Of a stretch of DNA of 64,000 nt, positions 36,677-46,964 are shown in pieces. The stretch is from the NCBI RefSeq assembly GCF_021390575.1, contig NZ_JAJEJQ010000001.1, forward strand, positions 1,588,501 to 1,652,500. The letters run 5' to 3'. Position numbers and translations under genes: made by a program. Numbering within the stretch: position 1 is the first letter of the stretch; each line of letters begins with the position of its first letter. A model generated the notes under the pieces. The model did no database searches, was not told where the DNA came from, and worked only from the letters and a program-made list of their open reading frames with translations. Source of the stretch: Paraburkholderia adhaesiva (lineage in GTDB: Bacteria; Pseudomonadota; Gammaproteobacteria; Burkholderiales; Burkholderiaceae).

Positions 36677-37444
36677 CTACTTCAGCCGCCCAGCCAGAAA
36701 TTGTTGCAGCCGCTCGCTGCGAGGCGCATTCAGGACCTCCCGGGGATCGCCTTGCTCCTCGATTTTCCCCTTATGCAGGAAAACCACATGATTCGACACA
36801 TTGCGCGCGAACCCCATTTCGTGGGTGACGACGATCATCGTGCGGCCTTCTTCCGCGAGCGCCTGCATGACTTTCAGCACTTCGCCGACAAGTTCGGGAT
36901 CGAGCGCAGAAGTCGGCTCGTCGAACAGCATGACTTCCGGTTCCATCGCCAGCGCGCGGGCGATCGCCACGCGCTGCTGCTGGCCACCCGACAGGTGCGA
37001 CGGATATTTGTGCTCGACGGCGGCCGTAAGGCCCACCTTCGTCAGGTATTTGCGCGCGCGGGCCTCGGCTTCGCTCCGACTCAATCCCAGGACACTCACC
37101 GGCGCTTCGATGATGTTCTCGAGCACGGTCATATGTGCCCACAGGTTGAAGTGCTGGAAGACCATCGACAGGCGCGTGCGCATCGTCTGCAACTGCTTCG
37201 GATCGCTCACGCGCAAGGCACCGCTGCGGTCGGTGGTCGTGCGGATTTCCTCGCCGTTTAGCGTGATGCGTCCGGAGCAGGGCGATTCGAGGAAGTTAAT
37301 GCACCGCAGAAACGTGCTCTTTCCCGAACCGCTGGATCCGATCAGGCTGATCACGTCCCCGGCTTTCGCCTTGAGCGACACACCCTTCAATACCTCGTTC
37401 TCGCCGAACTTTTTGTGCAGGTCGTCGACAATCAGCTTGTACAT
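36677..37444 (-). CDS. hisP: amino acid ABC transporter ATPase (HisP type)
   Basis: A 255-residue ATPase with Walker A GSSGSGKST at about 36-44, signature LSGGQQQRVAIARALAMEP, and Walker B VMLFDEPTSALDPE. The fold and the FEN-like insert place it with HisP/ArtP/GlnQ ATPases. It ends the operon of binding protein, two permeases and ATPase read from 39721 downward. Confidence 0.93.
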   Translation of the reverse strand: MYKLIVDDLHKKFGENEVLKGVSLKAKAGDVISLIGSSGSGKSTFLRCINFLESPCSGRITLNGEEIRTTTDRSGALRVSDPKQLQTMRTRLSMVFQHFNLWAHMTVLENIIEAPVSVLGLSRSEAEARARKYLTKVGLTAAVEHKYPSHLSGGQQQRVAIARALAMEPEVMLFDEPTSALDPELVGEVLKVMQALAEEGRTMIVVTHEMGFARNVSNHVVFLHKGKIEEQGDPREVLNAPRSERLQQFLAGRLK

Positions 37445-37477
37445 TGCTCAATACACTCCATCGGGGCGGCCTGGGGT

Positions 37478-38191
37478 TCAGTGCCCTTGCGGTTTCAGGT
37501 AAGCCAGCATGCGTGTTTCCATGCGGCGGAATGCCCAGATCAGGGCGAAGACGATGGCCGCGTAAATCGCGGCGGCGATACCGTAAGCCTGGAAGGTCAT
37601 GTAGGTCGCGGAGTTCGCGTCGCGTGCCACTTTCAGAACGTCCGGTACGGTCGCGGTGAAGGCGAGCGTCGTGGCGTGCAGCATCAGGATCACTTCGTTG
37701 CTGTACGAGGGCAGCGCACGCCGCAATGCAGAGGGCAGGATGATGCGCGTATAAAGCTTGTACTTCGACATGCCGTAGGCGAGGGCCGCTTCGATTTCGC
37801 CGTAAGCGGTTTCCTTGATCGATCCGGCGAAGATCTCCGTGGCGTAGGCGCACTCGTTGAGGGTGAACGCCAGTAGCGTGCAGTTCATGGCGCTGCGAAA
37901 GAACGCGCCCAGCACTTCGTGTGAGTGGACGAAGTGCAAGCTGTAGATGCCGGTGTAAGCGAGCAGCAGTTGGACATAGAGCGGCGTGCCGCGAAACACA
38001 TACGTGTAAAACCAGACGGGGCGCGAAATCCAGGCGTTACGCGACGCGCGCGCGATGGACAGCGGCACGGCGAGCAGGAAGCCCAGTGCGATCGAGACCA
38101 CCAGTAACCAGAGCGTAATGACGAGGCCGGTGTAGTTGAAGCCGTCGCTGTAGAGAAAATTCCGCCAGTATTCCTGAAGAAGTGCGATCAC
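37478..38191 (-). CDS. hisM: amino acid ABC transporter permease (HisM type)
   Basis: A 237-residue permease with five hydrophobic helices and the EAA loop (GEIEAALAYGMSKYKLYTRI). The GTG start overlaps the stop of the HisQ-type gene by GTGA, so expression is coupled. HisM-type subunits partner HisQ in the lysine/arginine/ornithine/histidine transporter family. Confidence 0.9.
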   Translation of the reverse strand: MIALLQEYWRNFLYSDGFNYTGLVITLWLLVVSIALGFLLAVPLSIARASRNAWISRPVWFYTYVFRGTPLYVQLLLAYTGIYSLHFVHSHEVLGAFFRSAMNCTLLAFTLNECAYATEIFAGSIKETAYGEIEAALAYGMSKYKLYTRIILPSALRRALPSYSNEVILMLHATTLAFTATVPDVLKVARDANSATYMTFQAYGIAAAIYAAIVFALIWAFRRMETRMLAYLKPQGH

Positions 38192-38877
38192 AGCGCAGCC
38201 CTCCGGACGCCGATCGAATAGCGCTTTTCGAGGCGATGCAATGCGAAGTTGGAAACGGTGGTGATCGCGAGGTAGATGGCACCTGTGATGAGCGTGAAAA
38301 AGAAGAACGCCTGGGTCGCCTTCCCGGCGTCCTGCGAGGCCTTCACCACGTCGGCGAGTCCGATGATCGAAACAAGCGCGGTTGCCTTCACGAGCACCTG
38401 CCAGTTATTGCCGATGCCCGGCAGCGCGAAGCGCATCATCTGCGGGAACAGGATGCGCGTGAAGACTCTCCGGGCACTCATGCCATACGAAAAGCCGGCC
38501 TCGATCTGTCCGCGGGGCACGGCGAGAAATGCGCCGCGGAAGGTCTCGGTGAAGTACGCGCCGTAGATGAAGCCGAGCGTGACTACGCCTGCTACGAAGG
38601 GGTCGATGTCGATCTGGTCCATGCTCAGCGCGTCGGTCAGATTGTTCAGCCAGATCTGGATGCCGTAGAACAACAGCAACATCAGCACGAGATCGGGCAC
38701 CGCACGGATCAGCGTCGTGTACATCGTGCCGATGCGGGAAAGCAGGCGGTTCGGCGAAAGCTTCGCCGCAGCGCCGGCGAGCCCAAGCACGAACGCCGCA
38801 GCAAGCGATAGCACCGCAAGCTTGATGGTTTCCCACGTGCCCGCGAGGAGTAGTGGGCCGAAGCCGTGAAAATGCAT
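38188..38877 (-). CDS. hisQ: amino acid ABC transporter permease (HisQ type)
   Basis: A 229-residue permease with about five helices and the EAA loop (GQIEAGFSYGMSARRVFTRI). The ATG at 38877 with AGGAAA upstream starts MHFHGFGPLLLAGTWETIKL; the longer open frame upstream is not coding. It pairs with HisM. Confidence 0.9.
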   Translation of the reverse strand: MHFHGFGPLLLAGTWETIKLAVLSLAAAFVLGLAGAAAKLSPNRLLSRIGTMYTTLIRAVPDLVLMLLLFYGIQIWLNNLTDALSMDQIDIDPFVAGVVTLGFIYGAYFTETFRGAFLAVPRGQIEAGFSYGMSARRVFTRILFPQMMRFALPGIGNNWQVLVKATALVSIIGLADVVKASQDAGKATQAFFFFTLITGAIYLAITTVSNFALHRLEKRYSIGVRRAAL

Positions 38878-38962
38878 GGGTGGATTTCCTCGATAGCAGA
38901 GCGCGCGACGCGCCTTGGCGCGGCCCGCGCTCCCTTGTTCAAGCGATTGGAGACGGCCGGAT

Positions 38963-39721
38963 TCAGCTGCCGTAGACGTCGAAGTCGAAATACTTCGACG
39001 CGATCTTCCTGTACGTACCGTCCTTGACCATGTCGGCAATCGCTTTGTCGATCTTCGACTTGAGGTCGGCGTCGTCCTTGCGCATGCCGATGGCGGCGGC
39101 GCCCGTCGGGATCTGCGGGCCGGCGAACGCGAAGCCGGCACCGCGCGGGGTTTTCAGGAAGCCCAGGTTGGCCTGTATTTCGTCCTGCAGCGCCGCGTCG
39201 AGACGGCCCGACTGCAGGTCCTGATAGACCTGATCCTGGTTCTGATAGGTGACGACGTTGACGCCCTTCGACGCCCAGTTCTCCTTCGCGTAGGTCTCCT
39301 GGGTCGAGCCTTGTTCGACGCCGACCGTCTTGCCCTTGAGCGACTCGATGGTCGGAAGCACGGTGGAGCCTTTCTTCGCGACGAGGCGCGTCGGCGTGTT
39401 GTACATCCTGGCGGAGAAGGCGATCTGCTGTTCGCGCTGCGGCGTCATCGTCAAAGCGGAGAGCGCGCCGTCGAATTTCCGCGACTTCAGGCCAGGAATC
39501 ATGCCGTCGAAATCCTGCTCGACCCACACGCATTTCGCATTGAGGCGTCGGCAGATCTCATTGCCGAGGTCGATATCGAAGCCGACGAGCTTGCCATCGG
39601 GCGCCTTCGATTCGAACGGGGCATAACTGGCGTCCGTACCGAAGCGGATCGTGGACCAATCCTTCGCATAAGCGCCACCGGCAGCAAGAGCGAGCGCGAC
39701 GCACAAAGCAAGTTTCTTCAT
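38963..39721 (-). CDS. amino acid-binding periplasmic protein (ArgT/HisJ type)
   Basis: A 252-residue family-3 solute-binding protein with a Sec signal (MKKLALCVALALAAGGAYAK) and a classical start of the mature chain (WSTIRFGTDASYAPFESKAP). The GMIPGLKSRKFDGALSAL and GKTVGVEQGSTQETY stretches are typical for lysine/arginine/ornithine/histidine binding. AGGAGA lies before ATG 39721. It heads the operon that is divergent from hutH and shares its HutC-like sites, so histidine is the favoured ligand by context. Confidence 0.92.
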   Translation of the reverse strand: MKKLALCVALALAAGGAYAKDWSTIRFGTDASYAPFESKAPDGKLVGFDIDLGNEICRRLNAKCVWVEQDFDGMIPGLKSRKFDGALSALTMTPQREQQIAFSARMYNTPTRLVAKKGSTVLPTIESLKGKTVGVEQGSTQETYAKENWASKGVNVVTYQNQDQVYQDLQSGRLDAALQDEIQANLGFLKTPRGAGFAFAGPQIPTGAAAIGMRKDDADLKSKIDKAIADMVKDGTYRKIASKYFDFDVYGS

Positions 39722-39821
39722 GAAGTCTCCTAAAGCGATTGTCGACATTGCACTTCGGACCAAAGCTGGCCTGCACTGCAAGCCTCGATACCCTGAAGTA
39801 CGATGGGATCGGGCTGGCTAG

Positions 39822-39833
39822 TTGTCTATACAA
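39822..39833. promoter_or_regulatory. HutC-like box 1
   Basis: TTGTCTATACAA lies 100 bp upstream of the binding-protein start. It matches the TGT(N)4ACA-type core seen in GntR/HutC operators and is near-identical to boxes 2 and 3 on the other side of the spacer. Inference from pattern and context. Confidence 0.6.
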
Positions 39834-39959
39834 ATTAAACGCTTGGAGCGATGGTCAACAATCAGTGTTATTACTGATGAGGATGACTTCGCCGGCGGAT
39901 CAATGGTATGAGCATGCCGACGAGAGGGGTATTAGCGGGTATACGCGTAGTTGATTTAA

Positions 39960-39973
39960 CTTGTATAGACAAG
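39960..39973. promoter_or_regulatory. HutC-like box 2
   Basis: CTTGTATAGACAAG is a 14-bp palindrome (with mismatched central pairs) just upstream of hutH. Box 1 is its near mirror image on the other promoter side. Confidence 0.6.
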
Positions 39974-39997
39974 ATGGCTTGTGTAACCTGAACTCAC

Positions 39998-40011
39998 CTT
40001 GTCCAGACAAC
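39998..40011. promoter_or_regulatory. HutC-like box 3
   Basis: CTTGTCCAGACAAC ends about 9 bp before the hutH ATG at 40021, close enough to block initiation or leader transcription if occupied. A related half-site, CTTGTGTAACC, lies between boxes 2 and 3. Confidence 0.55.
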
Positions 40012-40020
40012 TTTATCGCG

Positions 40021-41544
<1,524 letters not shown>

Positions 41545-41836
41545 GCGCTTCGCCATCACGCACGCAGCGTTCCTGAGTAATGCCTGGTTCGCGTTGCGTC
41601 GTGGCGTTATGTGGGCGCGTGGTGAGGGCTTTTCGCAGCGTTTGGGTGTGGGTAACGCCGCGCGCGGCGCGGATGCAGTGTGCGCGTTCGGGCGAAGCGC
41701 TGCATAACGCCCCGACGACGCGAGCGATGCGCCACGCGTACGCTTCGTTACGGAGTAGCTGGGCGGACGATGTGTGAAGCGGACCGGGCGCGCTGGCAAT
41801 GATCGTGCGATGAGCGGCGCTCAGTCAATCGCGTGG

Positions 41837-41872
41837 GTAATCCGCGTCGCGCTTTTGCGCGGCGCGGATTAC
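41837..41872. repeat. long inverted repeat / hairpin with TTTT loop
   Basis: GTAATCCGCGTCGCGC and GCGCGGCGCGGATTAC pair over 16 positions with one mismatch around a TTTT loop. There is no T-run behind it, so it is not a normal terminator; it may be a REP-like or stabilising structure. Confidence 0.55.
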
Positions 41873-41960
41873 GTCGCTTCACCGTGGGTGAACTGCCGCA
41901 CGCCACCTGTAAAGCACGGTGCTGATAGTCCCGCGATCAACAATCTCTGGTCACGCGAAG

Positions 41961-41990
41961 TTGGGCGGTGTTGGGCGGTGTTGGGTGGGT
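41961..41990. repeat. 10-bp tandem repeat
   Basis: TTGGGCGGTG is repeated twice exactly, followed by TTGGGTGGGT, a degenerate third copy. Confidence 0.7.
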
Positions 41991-42086
41991 CGAGACGGCC
42001 AGGTAGCCAGACGCTGATTGCGCGTGAAGATACATAATTTAACATAATACAAATTATCGAAGTTTCAGGTGTTACGGCTTTTTTGA

Positions 42087-43722
42087 AATGTCCGGTTCTG
42101 GCTCATTAGAGATGTCCGATTCCTGCCCTGGTTGAAGCGCACGCTCGCGTGAGGCGTCGACCAGGGGCGAACCATGAACGGACGTGAGCTGATCACGGCA
42201 AGCATGCGCGAACTCGAGCGGGTCAAGGTCATCGAGGCGGTCATTGAAGGCCGCCTGCGGTGTTTTCAGGCGGCTGAGCGGCTGCAGCTCGGCGTACGGC
42301 AGATCAGCCGGCTGTGCCGGCGCTATGAGGCCGCGGGTCCGGCCGGGCTGGTTTCGTCCAAACGCGGGCGGCCGAGCAACCGGGAACTGTCCATCGACCT
42401 GCGGGCCCGGGCCATGGCGCTGGTGCGCGAGCGCTACGCCGATTTCGGGCCGACGCTGGCCTGCGAGAAGCTGCGCGAGTGCCACGGGATGACGCTGGCC
42501 AGGGAGACCGTGCGCCGATGGATGCGCGATGCGGGCCTGTGGATTCCGCGCGCCCAGCGCCCGCCGAAGGTCTACCAGCCGCGTGCGCGGCGTGCGTGCC
42601 TGGGCGAGCTCATCCAGATCGACGGCAGCGACCACCGCTGGTTCGAGGACCGGGCGCCGGCCTGCACGCTGCTGGTGTACGTCGATGATGCGACGAGCCG
42701 GCTGATGCACCTGCACTTCACGCAGACCGAATCGACGTTCAGCTACTTTGAGGCCACGCGCGCGTACCTGGAGCGTCACGGCAAGCCGGTGGCACTGTAC
42801 AGCGACCGCGCCAGCGTGTTCCGCAGCGTGAGCGCCGGCAAGACTGGCCACAGCGTGACGCACTTCGGGCGCGCAATGTACGAGCTGAACATCGACACGT
42901 TCTGCGCCAACAGCAGTTCGGCCAAGGGGCGGGTCGAGCGCGCACACCTGACGCTGCAGGACCGGCTCGTCAAGGAGCTGCGGCTGCGTGGCATCAGCAC
43001 GGTGAGCAAGGCCAACGCGTATGCCCCCGCCTTCATGGCGGCCTACAACATGCGCTTCGCGAAGGCGCCGCGCAGCACGTTCGACGCGCACCGGCCGCTG
43101 CGCGGGGACGAGGATCTGGACGCCCTGCTCACCTGGCGCGAAACGCGGCGGGTGACGAAGTCGCTCACGGTGCAGTACGACCGCGTGATGTACCTGCTCG
43201 ACGATACGCCCCAGAACCGCAGGCTCGTGCATCGCTACATCGAGGTCTGGGAGTACCCGGATGGGCGCATCGAACTGCGGGCGCAGGCTCGCGTGCTGCC
43301 GTACCGCGAGTACGACCGGCTCACCGGGGTGGACCAGGGCGCGGTGATCGAGCACAAGCGGCTGGCACACGCACTGCAGGTGGCGCAGGCGCTGCAGGCG
43401 CAGCGCGACAATCGGCGTGCCTCGGGCTCGCCATCACGCACGAATCAGGGTGAGCCGGTGCGTGCAAAGGCACGCGTGCCTGGCACGAAGAAGCAACGCG
43501 AGTTCACGCAGGCGGACATGGACGCGGTGATCGTGAAGCTGGCGCAGGCCCCAAAGTCAGATTCAAAACCGGGCCCGCGGTCTGCAAGGAGCCGCTGAAT
43601 AGACGTCAGCGCCCTGCTGCTTCATCCTCTACCCTTCAACACGATGGAAGTTCAACCCCGGAAAGACAGAATCAACTCCCTTCAAAACCGGACATTTCTA
43701 TTGAGCCGGAGATCGGACATCT
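42087..43722 (+). mobile_element. ISNCY-type insertion sequence (about 1.64 kb)
   Basis: Bounded by terminal inverted repeats: left end AATGTCCGGTTCTGGCTC..., right end (reverse complement) AGATGTCCGATCTCCGGCTC.... Each end carries two copies of the ATGTCCG word 24-25 bp apart, probable transposase-binding sites. One intact transposase gene fills it. Exact outer ends and target duplication could not be fixed, so the borders are +/- 3 bp. Confidence 0.85.
42174..43598 (+). CDS. ISNCY-family DDE transposase
   Basis: A 474-residue transposase. N-terminal HTH (LERVKVIEAVIEGRLRCFQA, LQLGVRQISRLCRRYEAAGP), then a retroviral-integrase-like core with candidate acidic triad Asp150 or Asp153 (QIDGSDHRW), Asp211 (YSDRASVF) and Glu255 (KGRVERAH). 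The frame is uninterrupted, so the element may still be active. Starts at ATG 42174. Confidence 0.92.
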   Translation: MNGRELITASMRELERVKVIEAVIEGRLRCFQAAERLQLGVRQISRLCRRYEAAGPAGLVSSKRGRPSNRELSIDLRARAMALVRERYADFGPTLACEKLRECHGMTLARETVRRWMRDAGLWIPRAQRPPKVYQPRARRACLGELIQIDGSDHRWFEDRAPACTLLVYVDDATSRLMHLHFTQTESTFSYFEATRAYLERHGKPVALYSDRASVFRSVSAGKTGHSVTHFGRAMYELNIDTFCANSSSAKGRVERAHLTLQDRLVKELRLRGISTVSKANAYAPAFMAAYNMRFAKAPRSTFDAHRPLRGDEDLDALLTWRETRRVTKSLTVQYDRVMYLLDDTPQNRRLVHRYIEVWEYPDGRIELRAQARVLPYREYDRLTGVDQGAVIEHKRLAHALQVAQALQAQRDNRRASGSPSRTNQGEPVRAKARVPGTKKQREFTQADMDAVIVKLAQAPKSDSKPGPRSARSR

Positions 43723-43753
43723 GTATCTGGCCATGACATCAGGTGTAGGTCCC

Positions 43754-43987
43754 AAATAGAAATGTCGGGTTTCCGCTAAATAGAAATGTCGTGTTGTGGC
43801 TAGGTCGAGCGCCGGCGACAAGCGCAGCTGGGGCGATCACCGCGACGATGCACTACGTCGGCCGGTTCAAGGTCATCCGGGCGATCGTTGAGATTGGCCT
43901 GACGCACCGGCGCGCGGCCGAGCGCTCCGGACTGACGACCGCGCAGATCCGCCCGCTGACCGCCCGGCTTCGCAATCACGGACCTGA
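43754..43987 (+). mobile_element. truncated remnant of a related insertion sequence
   Basis: Right behind the intact element, AAATAGAAATGTCG occurs twice (43754-43767 and 43778-43791), 24 bp apart, the same spacing as in the intact element's ends. It is followed by the start of a transposase-like frame that soon decays. The 5' end of an ISNCY-like copy is the likely origin. Confidence 0.6.
43848..43987 (+). pseudogene. transposase N-terminal fragment
   Basis: MHYVGRFKVIRAIVEIGLTH and RRAAERSGLTTAQIRPLTAR align with the first HTH region of IS481/ISNCY-type transposases, including the intact copy (ERVKVIEAVIEGRLRCFQAA). The remainder of the gene is gone; sequence after about 43987 no longer resembles it. 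It abuts the phospholipase gene. Confidence 0.65.
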
Positions 43988-44047
43988 ACGCCAGTCCAAC
44001 AACTCGCGCGAAAAACAACCGCCCCCAACGACACCATCCGCAACCGT

Positions 44048-45397
44048 CTACCAGCGCGACACGGAGAAACCAATACGCGCAATCGAGCGATGCTGGTTGT
44101 AGTCGAGAATATCTTCGCCGTAGCCACCGAAGTAACCGATCCACAGATACGCGCCCGACGCGCTGCCGAACAGTTTGGCCAGCGGATAGGTAAATTGTGC
44201 ATCGACGCTGCCGTAATGCGATTTCGTTCCCTTCCTGAGCGTCACAGCAAGCTGCCAGCCATCTGGACTGCCATATGTCATGAGCAAGTCAACGTAGCCG
44301 CGATAGTCCGTGATATTCGAATTTTCTCCGGCGATGTGCTCGTACCAGTAGACCTTGGGTGCCACGGTCAGGTGATAGGCATTGACGTTGCCGAAATCCC
44401 AGATCGGCTTCACGAACAGAATGTCGATCCCACGCGAGTCAGGGCCAGCGATGCCGTTCGACTCGTGCTCATAGCCGGCCATCACGCCCATCTTGCTGAA
44501 CCAGTTGCTCTTCCATCCCGTGTCCGGCAGGTAGTAGAACATCGCGGGTTTGTAGCTCGTATCGCGGAACGGCGCGGAATACTCGCGGATATCCCACAGC
44601 GAAGTTTGCGTGTACGCGAAATACAGATTGTCGAAAAAGCCTCGCGAACGCGGGTCCTTAGGCAAGATGAAGCGATACTTGAAGCTAACCTGGAACTTCG
44701 CGATATTGTTGCCATGCGAATCGACGCCATCGGCGAAATAAGTCGGCTCATACATCGACAACCGTCCCGCCAGAAAGGTGCCGAGGTCCGGTATCAGTGA
44801 ATTCGTGTGCGTCGGTGCAGGCGTGGGCGGCATAGCAGCGACAAGTGCCTCGTTGCCCGTCTTCGGCGCTTCGGGTGTACCCGTGGCTTGCGCTGCAGGA
44901 GCCTGCCCAGGCGTTGCTGCGTTCGCCACGGCAGCCTGCCCGGGTACGCGCGTAAGCAGCACGACGGACGGCGATACATCGACACCCGGCACATCGACGC
45001 GCAGCGCCCCACGCGCCCACTCCGGCCAGGCCGCGCTGTAGCTTACGGCTTTGATTTCGCCCGTGCCCAGTTGCAGATGCTCCGGTGCGCCGGCTTCTCG
45101 CGTGAGCACCACTTCGCGTGGCAAAGCCTCGCCGTTCGTCAACGTAATAGTTACCGTGCGCGGGACATCGATCGAACTGCCTGAAGGTCCCTCTCCCGAG
45201 TAGATGATCGTTACGGCGAGCGGTTCGTCCGAGCGCGCTTCGCGTGGCGGGCGCAGAACGGACACGGCGGCGTCCACTGCGGTGGCGTACCCCGCGGCCA
45301 GCACCAATGCGACTGCGGCACACCCTGCCCGCTGCCAGCGAATCCGGGCCCACGGAACAGATTTGAAACGGCCTTCCCTGCGGATTACCGATCGCAT
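44048..45397 (-). CDS. pldA: outer-membrane phospholipase A1 (OMPLA/PldA) with an extra N-terminal domain
   Basis: A 449-residue protein. Residues about 205-449 are the OMPLA beta-barrel: catalytic His311 and Ser313 lie in YEHESNG, followed by SRGIDILFVKP. The third triad residue of E. coli OMPLA (Asn156) falls on Asp325 here. Before the barrel lie about 200 extra residues: a signal, a beta-rich domain (50-150) and an Ala/Pro linker (GQAPAAQATGTPEAPKTG). The usual family length is near 290. AAAGGAGG before ATG 45397 supports the start. Its 3' end touches an IS remnant. Confidence 0.88.
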   Translation of the reverse strand: MRSVIRREGRFKSVPWARIRWQRAGCAAVALVLAAGYATAVDAAVSVLRPPREARSDEPLAVTIIYSGEGPSGSSIDVPRTVTITLTNGEALPREVVLTREAGAPEHLQLGTGEIKAVSYSAAWPEWARGALRVDVPGVDVSPSVVLLTRVPGQAAVANAATPGQAPAAQATGTPEAPKTGNEALVAAMPPTPAPTHTNSLIPDLGTFLAGRLSMYEPTYFADGVDSHGNNIAKFQVSFKYRFILPKDPRSRGFFDNLYFAYTQTSLWDIREYSAPFRDTSYKPAMFYYLPDTGWKSNWFSKMGVMAGYEHESNGIAGPDSRGIDILFVKPIWDFGNVNAYHLTVAPKVYWYEHIAGENSNITDYRGYVDLLMTYGSPDGWQLAVTLRKGTKSHYGSVDAQFTYPLAKLFGSASGAYLWIGYFGGYGEDILDYNQHRSIARIGFSVSRW

Positions 45398-45616
45398 CGA
45401 CACGTGGCCTCCTTTTGTTCCGATGTAATGCTTACCTCGATGTGAACCTATCGGAATGCCTGCACGCATGGTGCATCGTGCGTTCAATACCCGTCCTCGT
45501 TACTTCGCTGCGTGCCGGACTCGCAAATTGAATTGTCCGCGAGGACTGCTATGATCAATTCAATGCTCCTTCCACCTGCCGAGCCGTTGCCGGTGATCGT
45601 TTTCGCGAGAACTGTC

Positions 45617-46027
45617 ATGAAATGTATCCTGGTTGCTGCGATGCTGCTCTGTACGTCGACATGCTGGGCACAAGCAAGCCCAGCCGCTTCGTCGCAACGA
45701 CACGTTGAGACTGTCGAAGAGCACATAACGGCTCTTCATTCGGAGCTCAAGATTACGCCGGCAGAAGAGGATAAATGGGCCAAGGTGGCAGACGCCATGC
45801 GTGCCAACGCAAAAGCAATCGACACCCTCCTCGAGCAACGACACGAAAATGCGGAGAAGGAAACAGCGATCGAGAACCTGCGTTCGTGGGCCGAACTAGC
45901 CCAAGCCCACGCAGATGGCAGCAAGGCGCTACTCGCGGCATTCGAGTCGCTTTATATGGACATGCCCGACGCACAGAAGAAAGTTGCGGACGACGCATTC
46001 CGGCCAGCGGAGCACCACGCGAAATAG
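45617..46027 (+). CDS. Spy/LTXXQ-family periplasmic protein
   Basis: A 136-residue protein with a Sec signal (MKCILVAAMLLCTSTCWAQA) and the chaperone-like core HSELKITPAEEDKWAKVADA, ENLRSWAELAQAHADGSKAL, LYMDMPDAQKKVADDAF. It is the second Spy-type gene of the window. The ATG at 45617 gives a standard signal peptide; an ATG at 45551 has a better ribosome site (GAGGAC) and would add 22 residues. Divergent from pldA. Confidence 0.82.
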   Translation: MKCILVAAMLLCTSTCWAQASPAASSQRHVETVEEHITALHSELKITPAEEDKWAKVADAMRANAKAIDTLLEQRHENAEKETAIENLRSWAELAQAHADGSKALLAAFESLYMDMPDAQKKVADDAFRPAEHHAK

Positions 46028-46096
46028 ACTTCGCGAGAGCACCGCCAGATTCTGCACCCTCGTGGACACGGCAAAGCCAAACGTAGGGGAAGCGCA

Positions 46097-46381
46097 ATGT
46101 TGAAGCAACGCCTGATACGGTCAGGATTCGTTTCTGCTCTCGTGATGCTTGGTGCACTGCATTGCGCGCAAGCCCGGGTCAATGTGAGTGTGGGTATCGG
46201 TTTTCCGGGCGTGTTTTACGCGCCGCCGCCTCCGCTCATCGTCGCGCGTCCAGTACCCTACTGGGCGCCTCCCGTCATGTATAACCGGTGGGGCCATCCG
46301 GCCTGGCACGGCCGGCCAGTTCATATGGTTCCTCGGCACCGTCACCCGCCGGGTTGGGGCCATCCGCGGCGTTGGCACTAG
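46097..46381 (+). CDS. small exported Pro/His/Trp-rich protein
   Basis: A 94-residue protein: signal peptide (MLKQRLIRSGFVSALVMLGA) and a tail rich in Pro, His, Trp and Arg (PPVMYNRWGHPAWHGRPVHM, HRHPPGWGHPRRWH). This is the pattern of the small secreted YXWGXW-like proteins of beta-proteobacteria, possibly metal-binding. ATG 46097 follows a GGGGAAGC sequence. Confidence 0.7.
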   Translation: MLKQRLIRSGFVSALVMLGALHCAQARVNVSVGIGFPGVFYAPPPPLIVARPVPYWAPPVMYNRWGHPAWHGRPVHMVPRHRHPPGWGHPRRWH

Positions 46382-46964
46382 ACACGCGAGCACCATCGAC
46401 ATGCCTTGCGGATATTCTCCGATGCGATGGGTTGTCGGGCTCCGGAAGCATGCAAGCACACTTCAGCAAATTAAATCAGTGCCTGATCCGCGCGGTAACA
46501 AAATGCGCGCCGCGTGGATAAACGAATTCATAAACGCCCTCCGCTAATCTTTCCTGTGGCATGCAAACTCGCATCGCACGCGTCGCGAGAAAGATACACA
46601 GACGAGCGTTGGGTGATTCAGATGCCTGTGATGACCGACGACGACAAAGCGAGCGTCAATTCGTACGGGAAACGGCTTCAAGCATCACCTGATACACCCG
46701 TATCAATGCATTGAACGCGATGCCGCATTTATCGAGTTTGCGCGCTAGATGATGCTGTTGCGCCCGCATTTATAGAACTGTTTTTTGGCAAATTCGTTTC
46801 GACGCGGATCGAAATTGGCAGTCTGCTACACCACAATACGCCGCCGTCGAGCGTGATTGATGTGCGCGGTAGCGCGCACTCAATCGATCGAAATACGACT
46901 TGTGCGCAGATAATGCCTTTGCAGGACCCGACTGGTTTCCTCACGCATCCAACGGAGAAGAAGC
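46382..46964. other. 580-bp AT-richer spacer
   Basis: No gene I can defend. The region is visibly lower in GC than its neighbours. One plus frame is open from about 46740 to 47073 but has no start site and overlaps the SHOCT gene, so I do not call it. Confidence 0.4.

Larger units (their letters stand above)
41545..42086. other. 540-bp spacer behind hutH with hairpin and short tandem repeat
   Basis: No gene recognised. It holds a 16-bp-stem hairpin at 41837-41872 and tandem TTGGGCGGTG copies at 41961-41990 (two full plus a partial). The last 60 bp before the insertion sequence are AT-rich. Confidence 0.5.

Noticed and set aside
41603..41710. GGCGTTATG ... CATAACGCC inverted words, possible integron attC site
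   Set aside because: The core bases do not fit the GTTRRRY / RYYYAAC consensus, and no integrase or cassette is near.
42072..43370. Minus-strand frame opposite the transposase
   Set aside because: Shadow of a gene with DDE motifs and IS ends around it.
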